From: Croceivirga lutea | GTDB taxonomy: Bacteria > Bacteroidota > Bacteroidia > Flavobacteriales > Flavobacteriaceae | Direction of reading: 5' to 3' | DNA length: 64,000 bases | NCBI RefSeq assembly: GCF_014235875.1 | Contig: NZ_JACJUK010000011.1 | Span: 1-64,000, forward strand | Shown: positions 11,512 to 19,594 of the stretch, piece after piece | Layout of the letters: the number at the start of each line of letters is the position of its first letter | Position numbering within the stretch: the first letter of the stretch is position 1 | The notes under the pieces: model-generated | What the model was told of the DNA's origin: nothing | Seen by the model: only the letters and a program-made list of their open reading frames with translations | Databases searched by the model: none | Program-made: the position numbers and the translations under genes

Positions 11512-12597
11512 TTATCGCTTAGCTTTTTGCAGAAGAATGTATGCCAAAAGACCAAATATTAGGTTAGGGATTATTACTGCTAAAAGCGGCGAAAACCCAG
11601 ACTGTTCAGCTAGTGTACCAAAAATACGGTCAAAAAATATGTAGATAAAGGCAACTCCAATACCAAAAGCCAAATTAACCCCCATACCGCCTCTACGTTT
11701 TACAGAAGAAACTGCAACAGCAATGATAGTTAAGATAAATGCTGCAATAGGCAGGGCCCATCTTTTATACTTCACCAAGATGTAGGTATTAATGTTTGCA
11801 GCACCTTTTCGTTTTTGGTCGGATATAAAATCATTTAACTCAAACAAATTTTTGGTATCCGCCACATATGAAACTGGGGCTAAATCATCTATTTGAAAAT
11901 CAAAAATAGTATCTAACCTTCTTTTGGTTTGCACGTACTCAATACCATCTTTTAAGGTACGTTTGCTATAAGTTGTTAATCTATAAATACTGTCTTGTGG
12001 TAACCATCTTATGTTGGCAGCATTAATTTTATATTCTAGTTGTTGATTTTCATCAAAATGTTCATAGGTAAAATCGTAACCAATTTGCCTGTTAGGTTCA
12101 AAGCTACTCACATAAATAAAATCAGTTTCATTTAACTGATTAAAAATGTTCTTTGTTTGCCGGTCTGCCCTACCCTTTTTAAAATATTTGTATTCAAACT
12201 CATTAAAGCCAATACTTGCGTGAGGTACAATAAACATACCCATCATAAAAATTAAGATGGCAACAATAGTAGCGCCAATCATATAAGGTCTTAAAAACCG
12301 CCAATAAGAGACTCCAGAACTTAAAATGGCAACAATCTCTGTATTACTCGCCATTCTAGAAGTAAAGTATATAATAGATAAGAATAGCATTATCGGCAAT
12401 AACAGGTTACCAATAACTAAACTAAAGTTGCCATAAAATACTATAACTTCGGCTAGAGGGGCTTCGTTATCTATAATCTTACCTATTTTTTCAGCAAGAG
12501 AAACCATTATTCCTATCGGAATAAATAATAACAAAATTCCCCCAAATGTAAAGAGGTATCTTTTTAAAATGTATTTATCAAGTACACCAAGCTTCAT
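11512..12597 (-). CDS. LptF/LptG family permease
   Basis: Inner-membrane component of the lipopolysaccharide transport machine (LptBFG), 361 residues. It has the family's layout: transmembrane segments near the N-terminus (about 12-35, 50-80, 100-125), a large periplasmic beta-jellyroll domain (about 130-265) and three C-terminal helices (about 275-360). Which of LptF or LptG it represents cannot be told here, and no second copy or LptB is in the window. Its start overlaps the tgt stop by four bases (ATGA), so the two are translationally coupled, an arrangement also seen in other Bacteroidota. Confidence 0.9.
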   Translation of the reverse strand: MKLGVLDKYILKRYLFTFGGILLLFIPIGIMVSLAEKIGKIIDNEAPLAEVIVFYGNFSLVIGNLLLPIMLFLSIIYFTSRMASNTEIVAILSSGVSYWRFLRPYMIGATIVAILIFMMGMFIVPHASIGFNEFEYKYFKKGRADRQTKNIFNQLNETDFIYVSSFEPNRQIGYDFTYEHFDENQQLEYKINAANIRWLPQDSIYRLTTYSKRTLKDGIEYVQTKRRLDTIFDFQIDDLAPVSYVADTKNLFELNDFISDQKRKGAANINTYILVKYKRWALPIAAFILTIIAVAVSSVKRRGGMGVNLAFGIGVAFIYIFFDRIFGTLAEQSGFSPLLAVIIPNLIFGLLAYILLQKAKR

Positions 12598-13724
12598 AAA
12601 CGCCTACCCATCTTATTAACCATTTTATTTTTCCAAGAGGCAAAATCTCCAGCTAAAATACGTTCTCTAGCGGTGCGTACCAACCAAAGGTAAAAGCCAA
12701 GGTTATGTATTGTTGCAATTTGTTTTCCTAAATATTCATTTGCCGCGAATAAATGTCTTAGATATGCTTTAGAATATTCGGTGTCTACAAAAGTTACTCC
12801 CAATTCATCAATAGGTGAAAAATCATTCTCCCATTTTTTGTTTTTAATATTGATGGTACCTTCAGAGGTAAATAACATACCATTACGGGCATTTCTTGTT
12901 GGCATAACACAGTCAAACATATCTACACCTAAGGCTATATTTTCTAGAATATTTATTGGGGTACCCACACCCATTAAATATCTTGGTTTATCTTCCGGAA
13001 GAATATCACAAACAATTTCTGCCATCTCGTACATTTCTTCTGCTGGCTCCCCAACCGATAATCCTCCTATGGCATTACCTTCTGCACCTACTGAAGCAAT
13101 ATATTCTGCGGATTGCCTACGTAAATCTTTGTAAGTAGAACCTTGAACAATTGGAAAAAAACTTTGTGAGTAATCATATTTAAATGGCAGTTTTTCTAAA
13201 TGATTTATACATCTATCTAGCCATCTATGTGTCATATGCATTGATTTTTTTGCATATTGATAATCACATGGGTAGGGCGTACACTCATCAAATGCCATAA
13301 TAATGTCTGCTCCAATAACGCGTTGAATTTCCATCACATTTTCTGGGGTAAAAAAATGTTTAGAACCGTCTATGTGCGATTTAAAATGAACACCTTCTTC
13401 TTGTATTTTTCGATTACCCGATAAGGAATACACCTGGTAGCCGCCACTATCAGTCAAAATATTTCTATCCCAACCCATAAACTTGTGCAATCCACCAGCC
13501 TGTTCTAAAATTTCAATACCAGGACGCAAGTATAAATGATAGGTGTTCCCAAGAATAATATCAGGGTTTATATCATTTTTTAGCTCTCTTTGGTGTACTC
13601 CTTTTACTGAGGCCACTGTACCAACGGGCATAAAAATTGGGGTTTCAATTTCGCCATGGTCAGTTATAAGTTTACCTGCTCTGGCTTTAGACCCTTTATC
13701 TTTTTGAAGTAAATTAAATTCCAA
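12594..13724 (-). CDS. tgt: queuine tRNA-ribosyltransferase, zinc-site cysteines lost
   Basis: Exchanges guanine 34 of GUN anticodons for the queuosine precursor. From the TTG at 13724 the protein is 376 residues, matching E. coli Tgt (375) and starting with EFNLLQKDKGSKARAG; an upstream TTG at 13754 precedes a TATATTTG -7 box (13749-13742), so it probably lies outside the transcript. Catalytic D92 (LTDSGGYQ), D146 (AFDECTP) and nucleophile D271 (MFDCVMPTRNAR) are present. The structural zinc motif is not: the three expected cysteines are G309, T311 and D314, while H340 remains. Coupled to the downstream permease gene. Confidence 0.93.
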   Translation of the reverse strand: MEFNLLQKDKGSKARAGKLITDHGEIETPIFMPVGTVASVKGVHQRELKNDINPDIILGNTYHLYLRPGIEILEQAGGLHKFMGWDRNILTDSGGYQVYSLSGNRKIQEEGVHFKSHIDGSKHFFTPENVMEIQRVIGADIIMAFDECTPYPCDYQYAKKSMHMTHRWLDRCINHLEKLPFKYDYSQSFFPIVQGSTYKDLRRQSAEYIASVGAEGNAIGGLSVGEPAEEMYEMAEIVCDILPEDKPRYLMGVGTPINILENIALGVDMFDCVMPTRNARNGMLFTSEGTINIKNKKWENDFSPIDELGVTFVDTEYSKAYLRHLFAANEYLGKQIATIHNLGFYLWLVRTARERILAGDFASWKNKMVNKMGRRL

Positions 13725-13845
13725 TCTTCTAAATTGAAGCGCAAATATAGCCAACTGGTTTTGGTGAATACCTTAACAAAAAAATAAAGTTTATTGGCCA
13801 GACTATTTAACAATTAAATACTTGTTTATAACAGAGCGTTTTCAA

Positions 13846-13877
13846 TTTGGTTTCAAAGCTAATTGCCACTACTTTTG
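13846..13877 (+). promoter_or_regulatory. transketolase promoter (TTTG-N20-TACTTTTG)
   Basis: TTTG at 13846-13849, 20-base spacer and TACTTTTG at 13870-13877: full consensus in both boxes, 20 bases before the ATG of the N-terminal transketolase gene. Confidence 0.75.
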
Positions 13878-13897
13878 GCTGAATTATAAACAAACCC

Positions 13898-14743
13898 ATG
13901 GCAGACATAAAACAACTTGAAGATTTAGTCGTGCAAGTACGACGAGACATACTACGTATGGTGCATAAAGTAAATTCTGGTCATCCAGGTGGTTCACTTG
14001 GTTGCACAGAATTTTTTGTAGCACTTTACAACGAAATAATGAACCTAAAAGATGGTTTTGATATGGACGGTATTGGAGAAGACCTTTTCTTCTTATCAAA
14101 CGGACATATCTCACCAGTTTTCTACAGCGTTTTAGCACGTAAAGGCTACTTTCCTGTAGAAGAATTAAACACTTTTAGATTAATAGATTCTAGATTACAA
14201 GGTCACCCAACTACGCATGAAGGATTACCTGGTATACGTGTTGCTTCAGGTTCTTTGGGTCAAGGCATGTCTGTTGCAATTGGTGCCGCTGAAACTAAAA
14301 AATTAAATAAAGACACTAGTCTAGTGTATAGTTTGCATGGTGATGGAGAATTACAAGAAGGGCAAAACTGGGAAGCCATTATATATGCTGCTTCAAAAAA
14401 AGTTGACAACCTAATTTGCACCATTGACAGAAATGGTCAACAAATTGATGGACCAACCGAAGAAGTTATGGCACTTGGTGATGTTTCAGAAAAATTCAGC
14501 GTATTTGGTTGGGATGTTTTAGAAATTGAAGACGGTAACGACCTAAAACAAGTAATAGACGGTTTAAATGAAGCCAAAAACAGAACTGGAAAAGGTAAAC
14601 CTGTTTGTATAGTAATGACTACCATGATGGGTAATGGTGTAGATTTTATGATGCATACCCATGCTTGGCATGGTAAAGCTCCTAATGATGAGCAATTAGC
14701 AACTGCCTTAGCGCAAAACCCAGAAACTTTAGGTGACTATTAA
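13898..14743 (+). CDS. transketolase, N-terminal subunit
   Basis: Thiamine-diphosphate-binding half of a split transketolase (pentose phosphate pathway; moves two-carbon units between sugar phosphates). The 281 residues match the N-terminal PP domain: KVNSGHPGGSLG near residue 25, the GHISPVFYS segment, LGQGMSVAIGAA and the ThDP/metal motif HGDGELQEGQNWEA, followed by RNGQQIDGPTEEV. The C-terminal half is encoded by the next gene, 12 bases on, so the two chains must assemble. Starts at ATG 13898 behind a consensus promoter. Confidence 0.95.
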   Translation: MADIKQLEDLVVQVRRDILRMVHKVNSGHPGGSLGCTEFFVALYNEIMNLKDGFDMDGIGEDLFFLSNGHISPVFYSVLARKGYFPVEELNTFRLIDSRLQGHPTTHEGLPGIRVASGSLGQGMSVAIGAAETKKLNKDTSLVYSLHGDGELQEGQNWEAIIYAASKKVDNLICTIDRNGQQIDGPTEEVMALGDVSEKFSVFGWDVLEIEDGNDLKQVIDGLNEAKNRTGKGKPVCIVMTTMMGNGVDFMMHTHAWHGKAPNDEQLATALAQNPETLGDY

Positions 14744-14755
14744 AAAGAAATTATC

Positions 14756-15709
14756 ATGACAAAATATACAGACCAAGGAAAAAAAGACACCAGAAGTGGA
14801 TACGGTGAAGGTATGACTGAGCTGGGAAGAACCAACCCAAACGTGGTTGCCTTATGTGCAGACCTTGTAGGTTCTTTAAAAATTCAAACATTTATAGATG
14901 AAAACCCAGAACGCTTCTTTCAAGTTGGAATAGCGGAAGCAAATATGATGGGTATTGCCGCTGGTATGACTATTGGTGGTAAAATACCATTTGCAAGTAC
15001 GTTCGCCAATTTTGCAACAGGTAGGGTTTATGACCAAATAAGACAGTCGATAGCATATTCTGATAAAAACGTAAAAATTTGTGCCTCACACGCAGGTATA
15101 ACTTTAGGTGAAGATGGTGCTACGCATCAAATTTTGGAAGATATCGGTTTAATGAAAATGTTACCTGGTATGACGGTGATAAATCCTTGTGATTTTAACC
15201 AAACCAAGGCAGCTACTTTAGCTATTGCTGAGCACCACGGCCCAGTGTATCTAAGATTTGGTAGACCTAAAGTTGCCAACTTTACTCCAGTTAATCAAAA
15301 ATTTGAGATAGGTAAAGCACTACTGTTAACAGAAGGTTCTGATGTAACTATCATTGCAACAGGCCATTTAGTGTGGCAAGCGCTTTTAGCTGCCGAAAAT
15401 TTAGAGAATCAAGGTGTTTCTTGCGAGGTCATAAATATTCACACCATTAAGCCTTTAGATAAAAAAGCTATTATCGACTCTGTTCAAAAAACGGGTTGTG
15501 TAGTTTCTGCTGAAGAACATAATTATTTAGGCGGTTTAGGAGAAAGTGTAGCCAGAACTTTAGCCGAACATAACCCCGCGCCACAAGAGTTTATAGCTAC
15601 AAAAGACACCTTTGGTGAAAGTGGAACACCAGACCAATTAATGGATAAATATGGGCTAAATGCAAAAGCTATAGAAGCTGCTGTTCACAAGGTTATTAAA
15701 AGAAAATAA
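14756..15709 (+). CDS. transketolase, C-terminal subunit
   Basis: Second half of the split transketolase, 317 residues: the Pyr domain (SGYGEGMTELGR; FQVGIAEANMMGIAAGM with the catalytic glutamate that activates the thiamine ring) and the transketolase C-terminal domain (about 190-310). SHAGITLGEDGATHQ is also a family block. The gene follows the N-terminal half by 12 bases in one operon. Related to the DXS/transketolase family, but pairing and order identify it as TktC. Confidence 0.95.
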   Translation: MTKYTDQGKKDTRSGYGEGMTELGRTNPNVVALCADLVGSLKIQTFIDENPERFFQVGIAEANMMGIAAGMTIGGKIPFASTFANFATGRVYDQIRQSIAYSDKNVKICASHAGITLGEDGATHQILEDIGLMKMLPGMTVINPCDFNQTKAATLAIAEHHGPVYLRFGRPKVANFTPVNQKFEIGKALLLTEGSDVTIIATGHLVWQALLAAENLENQGVSCEVINIHTIKPLDKKAIIDSVQKTGCVVSAEEHNYLGGLGESVARTLAEHNPAPQEFIATKDTFGESGTPDQLMDKYGLNAKAIEAAVHKVIKRK

Positions 15710-15769
15710 ACTTTGGTATCGTCTTTGATAGCTATTTTGACCGTACATAACTTTAAACAAAGCAAAGTC

Positions 15770-16363
15770 ATGAAAAAAACAATTTTAGTAGTTGTTGCGC
15801 TTTTTACAGGTGCAATGGCATTAGCACAGTCTGGGTCAGGATTTGGTATCAAAACCGGTATTAATTACAACGGTAATGGCGATTATTTTGATTCTGCCGC
15901 ACAAGCTTTTGAAAATCCTGATAGAAACGCAGGTTTCCATGTTGGTTTTTGGGGTAAAATTGGTAATCGCATTTATTTTAGACCAGAGTTGGTGTATACC
16001 AGTACATCATCTGGTTATGATGAAGGTGATTTAAAAATTAAAAAACTAGATGTTCCCGCTTTAGTAGGAGTAAAGGTTATTGGTCCGTTACATGTATTTG
16101 CTGGCCCATCTTTTCAGTATTTATTGGATACTGAATTTGAAAGTGATGGAATTACTTTTGATGAAGTAGAAAATGATTTTACCGTAGGTATGAATTTAGG
16201 AGCAGGCGTTAATCTTGGTAAATTTGGTATTGACCTTAGATATGAAAGAGGTTTTAGTGAAAACGAAGTTAATTTTATTAACGCTAACCTAACTAATTTA
16301 AATGGTGACCGAGTAGATACTCGTCCAGACCAATTAATTCTAAGTCTTTCTTTAAAGATTTAA
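15770..16363 (+). CDS. outer membrane beta-barrel (porin-like) protein
   Basis: A 197-residue exported protein. From ATG 15770 it begins with a clear signal peptide (MKKTILVVVALFTGAMALAQ). The remainder consists of alternating strands rich in Gly, Phe and Tyr (GFHVGFWGKIGNRIYFRPEL; LGAGVNLGKFGIDLRYERGF) and ends in ILSLSLKI, as expected for an eight-stranded outer membrane barrel of the OmpA/PorT-like class. An upstream in-frame start would add residues ahead of the signal peptide. A TTTG-N17-TATTTTG element lies at 15712-15739. Ligand unknown. Confidence 0.85.
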   Translation: MKKTILVVVALFTGAMALAQSGSGFGIKTGINYNGNGDYFDSAAQAFENPDRNAGFHVGFWGKIGNRIYFRPELVYTSTSSGYDEGDLKIKKLDVPALVGVKVIGPLHVFAGPSFQYLLDTEFESDGITFDEVENDFTVGMNLGAGVNLGKFGIDLRYERGFSENEVNFINANLTNLNGDRVDTRPDQLILSLSLKI

Positions 16364-16392
16364 TCACAATCACACCAAAGTGCAACGCATTA

Positions 16393-16426
16393 AAAAGCCC
16401 AAATGAAAATTCATTTGGGCTTTTCT
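16393..16426. terminator. bidirectional intrinsic terminator
   Basis: Perfect stem AAAAGCCCAAATGA/TCATTTGGGCTTTT around AAAT, with T-runs on both strands, between the convergent barrel protein and FKBP lipoprotein genes. Confidence 0.9.
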
Positions 16427-16449
16427 TATTTGTTTAAATAGCAAATCCT

Positions 16450-17475
16450 TTAATCATCAGTATCATCATCACAATCTTCTTTTTGTACATCTGCATCTAA
16501 ATAATCTGGTGTGCCATCATTATTGGTATCAGGATAAGGCAATACAATATCGCAATTGGCATCTGAAATTTCTGTTTTTGTAAGTACGCCATCATCGTCG
16601 TCATCGATATCAACATAGTCAGGAAACCTAAATGTAGATCCAGAATTCTCTTCACTGGTTAAATCTGTATTATCATCAAATAAATACCCATTGCCATTAA
16701 GGTCTTCTTCTATAGAAGGTACTCCGTCTTGGTCGTGGTCTGCAACATTCATCGCAAACATATCATAGGTGAAAATCAATGGACTGTATTGTGGAATCGC
16801 TCCTGAAACGTTATTGAAGTTTCCTAAACCTGAAGGAAATATTACCAAACCTATTCCGTAGCCATCAACTGAAAATGTTCCATCATTGTTATTTATTACT
16901 TCCCCACCAGATGCTATTTTAGAAGCCCCTAGTCCAAAACCTCTAAAACTTTTTCCTCCGAAGCTTGATTGCGGTTGTTGTAATGTAACTAAGTCAAACC
17001 AAGTAGGGGTAAAATCAGTTCCATCAAAAGAAGTTCTATTTAATAATTGACCGCGATACCTGACATAGACTGAATCTGCAACAGAAGGTGTAGCGCCAAC
17101 ACCTTCTCTTAAAACCATGTAATAGTATTTATGCGGAACATCATTTTCTTCTTCGCTTAGAAGAAACTCATTTGACGATACATTCACAGTTTCTACCTTA
17201 AGCGAATCCATGGTTAAAAAGTCCATAAAAGACATTTTATCCGCATTAGCTTCGGTAATGGTATCAATAACAATTTTAAAATCGAAACCCGCTGGTGTTT
17301 GTTCAAATTCTTCGTAGTTAAACGTATGTGAACCTAAAAACGCTAAAATTTCCTCATCATTTTCTTCAGCAACTTCTGATAAGAGTCTTGGAGGTACGGC
17401 ATCATCATTATCATCATCATTATTACAACCTAATAAGGCAATGGTAGTAACAAACAACAGCAGTCTTTTAATCAT
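16450..17475 (-). CDS. FKBP-type prolyl isomerase lipoprotein with Ca-binding C-terminal repeats
   Basis: A 341-residue lipoprotein: ATG at 17475 gives the signal sequence MIKRLLLFVTTIALLGC with lipid-anchored C17, followed by a highly acidic stretch. The TTG at 17499 lies further upstream and is less likely. The FKBP domain (about 110-250) shows VYVRYRGQLLNRTSFDGT and IPQYSPLIFTYDMF, typical of FKBP prolyl isomerases. After it come three Asp-rich thrombospondin-type-3-like calcium loops (DHDQDGVPS, DIDDDDDGVLT, DTNNDGTPD) and an acidic tail DDDTDD. Probably a folding factor on the periplasmic or outer face of the envelope. Confidence 0.87.
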   Translation of the reverse strand: MIKRLLLFVTTIALLGCNNDDDNDDAVPPRLLSEVAEENDEEILAFLGSHTFNYEEFEQTPAGFDFKIVIDTITEANADKMSFMDFLTMDSLKVETVNVSSNEFLLSEEENDVPHKYYYMVLREGVGATPSVADSVYVRYRGQLLNRTSFDGTDFTPTWFDLVTLQQPQSSFGGKSFRGFGLGASKIASGGEVINNNDGTFSVDGYGIGLVIFPSGLGNFNNVSGAIPQYSPLIFTYDMFAMNVADHDQDGVPSIEEDLNGNGYLFDDNTDLTSEENSGSTFRFPDYVDIDDDDDGVLTKTEISDANCDIVLPYPDTNNDGTPDYLDADVQKEDCDDDTDD

Positions 17476-17546
17476 CCTTCTTCTTTTTGAAGGGCGCAAG
17501 ATACGATTTTCCCTTATTTTTGAAACGAAGTTAACAGCTAGTTTAT

Positions 17547-17918
17547 ATGCGGATAGATAAGTTTTTGTGGGCAGTTAGATATTACAAAACGCGAAACATG
17601 GCAACCAATGCATGTAAAAACGGTCATGTAAGGGTAAATGAAGCTGTTGTTAAACCTTCTAGAGAGGTTTTTCCGGGTGATAAAATACAACTGCGAAAGA
17701 ATCAAATTAACTATCAATTAAACGTAATTAACATACCTGATTCTAGAGTTGGTGCTAAACTAACTAATCTTTACAGAGAAGATATCACTCCCGAGTCTGC
17801 CTTTGAACATAATGAGTTACAGAAATACAGTAAAGAATATTATCGCAAAAAAGGTATGGGAAGACCAACAAAGAAAGACCGCAGAGATATAGATGAGTAT
17901 TTAGACGAATCAGAATAA
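17547..17918 (+). CDS. S4 domain RNA-binding protein (Hsp15-like)
   Basis: A 123-residue protein with an N-terminal S4 RNA-binding domain (MRIDKFLWAVRYYKTRNMATNACKNGHVRVN split over residues 1-31; VFPGDKIQLRK) and a basic C-terminal tail. This is the layout of E. coli Hsp15 (HslR), which binds free 50S subunits carrying stalled nascent chains. A TATTTTTG -7 box is at 17515-17522. The function is inferred from family only. Confidence 0.88.
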   Translation: MRIDKFLWAVRYYKTRNMATNACKNGHVRVNEAVVKPSREVFPGDKIQLRKNQINYQLNVINIPDSRVGAKLTNLYREDITPESAFEHNELQKYSKEYYRKKGMGRPTKKDRRDIDEYLDESE

Positions 17919-18059
17919 GTTATATTTAGTTTTTATTCTTACGAAGAGGTTATTAAAATTTACACGAATCGTTATTGCCACAAAAATTGAGTTAGGTTTA
18001 AAAAGAAATAAGCATCTTTAATTGAAAACAAATAAATTTGAACCGCTAACTGTAGTAGT

Positions 18060-18557
18060 ATGCCAGATAAGATTTTAGAACATCAAGAGATTCAGTATAA
18101 AATTCGCCGTATTGCCTATCAGATTTATGAAGCCAATGTGGATGAAAAAGAAATTATTATAGCTGGTATTGAGGGCGGCGGTTTAAATTTTGCAAAAAAA
18201 ATAGTTCAGGTGTTAAAGAAAATTACCGAAGCTGAAATTGTTTTATGCAAAATGGAAATAGATAAAAAGCAGCCGTTGGCCAATCCAATAAAAACTTCAA
18301 TCAAAGAGGAAGATTACAAAAATAAGTCTATTGTATTGGTAGATGATGTTTTAAATTCTGGAACCACGCTTATTTATGGGGTACACCATTTTTTAAAGAC
18401 ACCTTTGAAACAACTTAAAACTGCGGTTTTGGTAAATAGAAACCATAAAAAATATCCTGTAAAGGCTGACTATAAAGGTATTTCATTATCTACCTCATTG
18501 AACGAACATGTAACGGTAGATTTAGATAGTAAAGCTTCATCAGTCTACTTGTCGTAA
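18060..18557 (+). CDS. phosphoribosyltransferase family protein
   Basis: A 165-residue type I phosphoribosyltransferase. The PRPP-binding signature VLVDDVLNSGTTL is complete (around residues 95-107) and GIEGGGLNFAKK precedes it. The sequence is closer to the PyrR-like/regulatory group than to named purine enzymes, and I cannot assign a base substrate. Its last 18 bases overlap the 3' end of convergent aroK. Confidence 0.85.
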   Translation: MPDKILEHQEIQYKIRRIAYQIYEANVDEKEIIIAGIEGGGLNFAKKIVQVLKKITEAEIVLCKMEIDKKQPLANPIKTSIKEEDYKNKSIVLVDDVLNSGTTLIYGVHHFLKTPLKQLKTAVLVNRNHKKYPVKADYKGISLSTSLNEHVTVDLDSKASSVYLS

Positions 18558-19064
18558 TAAGTTTTCTAGTTCTAGTACTACCTCCTCTACTGTTTTATAA
18601 TTGCAGTTAATGGTGTATTGCGCCTGATTATAAAACGGACTTCGTTCAAAAAGATGCTTACCAATAAACTCTGGTAATTCTGCATCGCTAATGTTTTGTA
18701 TAAGTGGTCTATGTGCTTTTTGTGAACGCAATCTTTTTACCAATTCTGGTATAGATAACTTTAGATAAATGGTAATTACCTTAGAAGCATTTAAAAAATC
18801 CATATTATTAGCGTAACAAGGTGTACCGCCGCCTAGGGCTAAAACACCTTCACTATTATTTTCAACAAAATCTCGTAAGACTTTACTTTCTAATTTTCTA
18901 AAATGTATGGTTCCATGAGTTTTAAACAGTTCTGAAATAGTTGTATTAGATTCATTTTCAATACGTTCATCTAAATCAGTAAAAGTGGTGTCTAATTTTT
19001 GAGCAAACACCCTACCAACGGTAGACTTTCCACTACCCATATAACCTATCAATACTATCATCAT
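18540..19064 (-). CDS. aroK: shikimate kinase
   Basis: Phosphorylates shikimate at the 3-hydroxyl in the aromatic amino acid pathway. Of the usual size (174 residues) with Walker A GYMGSGKST near residue 8, shikimate-binding D34/R-containing FTDLDERIE and LALGGGTPC, and the LID-region arginine in QKAHRPL. Convergent with the phosphoribosyltransferase gene, overlapping by 18 bases, and divergent from the tRNA-Lys promoter. Confidence 0.95.
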   Translation of the reverse strand: MMIVLIGYMGSGKSTVGRVFAQKLDTTFTDLDERIENESNTTISELFKTHGTIHFRKLESKVLRDFVENNSEGVLALGGGTPCYANNMDFLNASKVITIYLKLSIPELVKRLRSQKAHRPLIQNISDAELPEFIGKHLFERSPFYNQAQYTINCNYKTVEEVVLELENLLRQVD

Positions 19065-19115
19065 GCTGTAAAAATGGAACTTTTTAATATTAAGACAAAA
19101 TATTATTGTTTTGGA

Positions 19116-19146
19116 CTTGTGAAATTAATAATTGGTCTTATATTTG
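19116..19146 (+). promoter_or_regulatory. tRNA promoter (CTTG-N19-TATATTTG)
   Basis: CTTG at 19116-19119, 19-base spacer and TATATTTG at 19139-19146, continuing into CACCCGC. The 15 bases 19139-19153 are identical to the -7/initiation region of the rRNA promoter at the left end of the window, marking a stable-RNA promoter class. Confidence 0.75.
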
Positions 19147-19188
19147 CACCCGCTAAAGAGGAAAAAACCTCAATAGTGTTGAAATTAT

Positions 19189-19261
19189 GACCTGATAGCT
19201 CAGTTGGTAGAGCATCTCCCTTTTAAGGAGAGGGTCCTGGGTTCGAGCCCCAGTCAGGTCA
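19189..19261 (+). tRNA. tRNA-Lys (anticodon TTT)
   Basis: Cloverleaf of 73 nucleotides: acceptor GACCTGA pairs with TCAGGTC, discriminator A; D-arm AGCTCAGTTGGTAGAGC; anticodon stem TCTCC/GGAGA with loop CTTTTAA giving anticodon TTT; T-arm CTGGGTTCGAGCCCCAG. The 3' CCA is not encoded. Confidence 0.97.
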
Positions 19262-19262
19262 C

Positions 19263-19297
19263 AAAAAAGTTAAGTCTCTCGGACTTAACTTTTTTTG
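19263..19297 (+). terminator. intrinsic terminator between tRNA-Lys and tRNA-Leu
   Basis: Stem AAAGTTAAGTC/GACTTAACTTT with loop TCTCG followed by a run of T, directly after tRNA-Lys. It may separate the two tRNA units or act as a processing hairpin, since I see no good second promoter for tRNA-Leu. Confidence 0.75.
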
Positions 19298-19313
19298 TTT
19301 AGATTAGTTTTAT

Positions 19314-19397
19314 GCCCACGTGGTGGAATTGGTAGACACGCTACCTTGAGGGGGTAGTGGGAGCAATCCCGTGGAAGTTCGAATCTTCTCGTGGGCA
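19314..19397 (+). tRNA. tRNA-Leu (anticodon GAG)
   Basis: Class II cloverleaf of 84 nucleotides: acceptor GCCCACG/CGTGGGC with discriminator A; D-arm containing TGGAATTGGTAGACACG; anticodon stem CTACC/GGTAG with loop TTGAGGG giving anticodon GAG; long variable arm TGGGAGCAATCCCGT; T-arm ending GTTCGAATCTTCT. CCA is not encoded. Confidence 0.96.
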
Positions 19398-19527
19398 CAA
19401 ATTCAATAAGCAATTTTTAGGTTATTCTTTCGGCAAAGAACTGTTCTTCATTTCTAATCTTTAAAACCTAAGAGTTAACGTCTATTTTTAATTTTCAACA
19501 TTTTAGCTCTAAATTTTGTTATTAAAA

Positions 19528-19561
19528 TTTAACGCTACGTTTGGAGAACTTACGTGTTAAA
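19528..19561. promoter_or_regulatory. candidate CarH-type operator (imperfect inverted repeat)
   Basis: TTTAAC-N3-ACGT on the left and ACGT-GTTAAA on the right form an inverted repeat around an 11-base centre. It covers the -33 box of the regulator's own promoter, the position where a repressor would block RNA polymerase. A further TTAACGT half-site lies at 19475-19481. Assignment to the adjacent MerR regulator is an inference. Confidence 0.45.
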
Positions 19562-19573
19562 AGACTAAATTTG
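19540..19573 (+). promoter_or_regulatory. promoter of the carotenoid operon regulator (TTTG-N22-TAAATTTG)
   Basis: TTTG at 19540-19543, a 22-base spacer and TAAATTTG at 19566-19573. The expected start of transcription near 19580 excludes the in-frame TTG at 19541 as a translation start and supports ATG 19595. Probably drives the regulator and the crt genes behind it. Confidence 0.7.
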
Positions 19574-19594
19574 TTTAACTATTTTTTCCAAAGT

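Noticed and set aside
13725-13754. Longer Tgt starting at TTG 13754
   Set aside because: It would add ten non-conserved residues and spans the probable -7 promoter box; TTG 13724 matches the family's start.
16450-16660. Asp-rich coding repeats that might be a DNA tandem repeat
   Set aside because: They are divergent calcium-loop codons in the FKBP gene with no regular DNA period.
19541-19594. TTG start for the MerR regulator
   Set aside because: It falls inside the -33 box of a good promoter whose transcript would begin near 19580; ATG 19595 gives the normal N-terminus.
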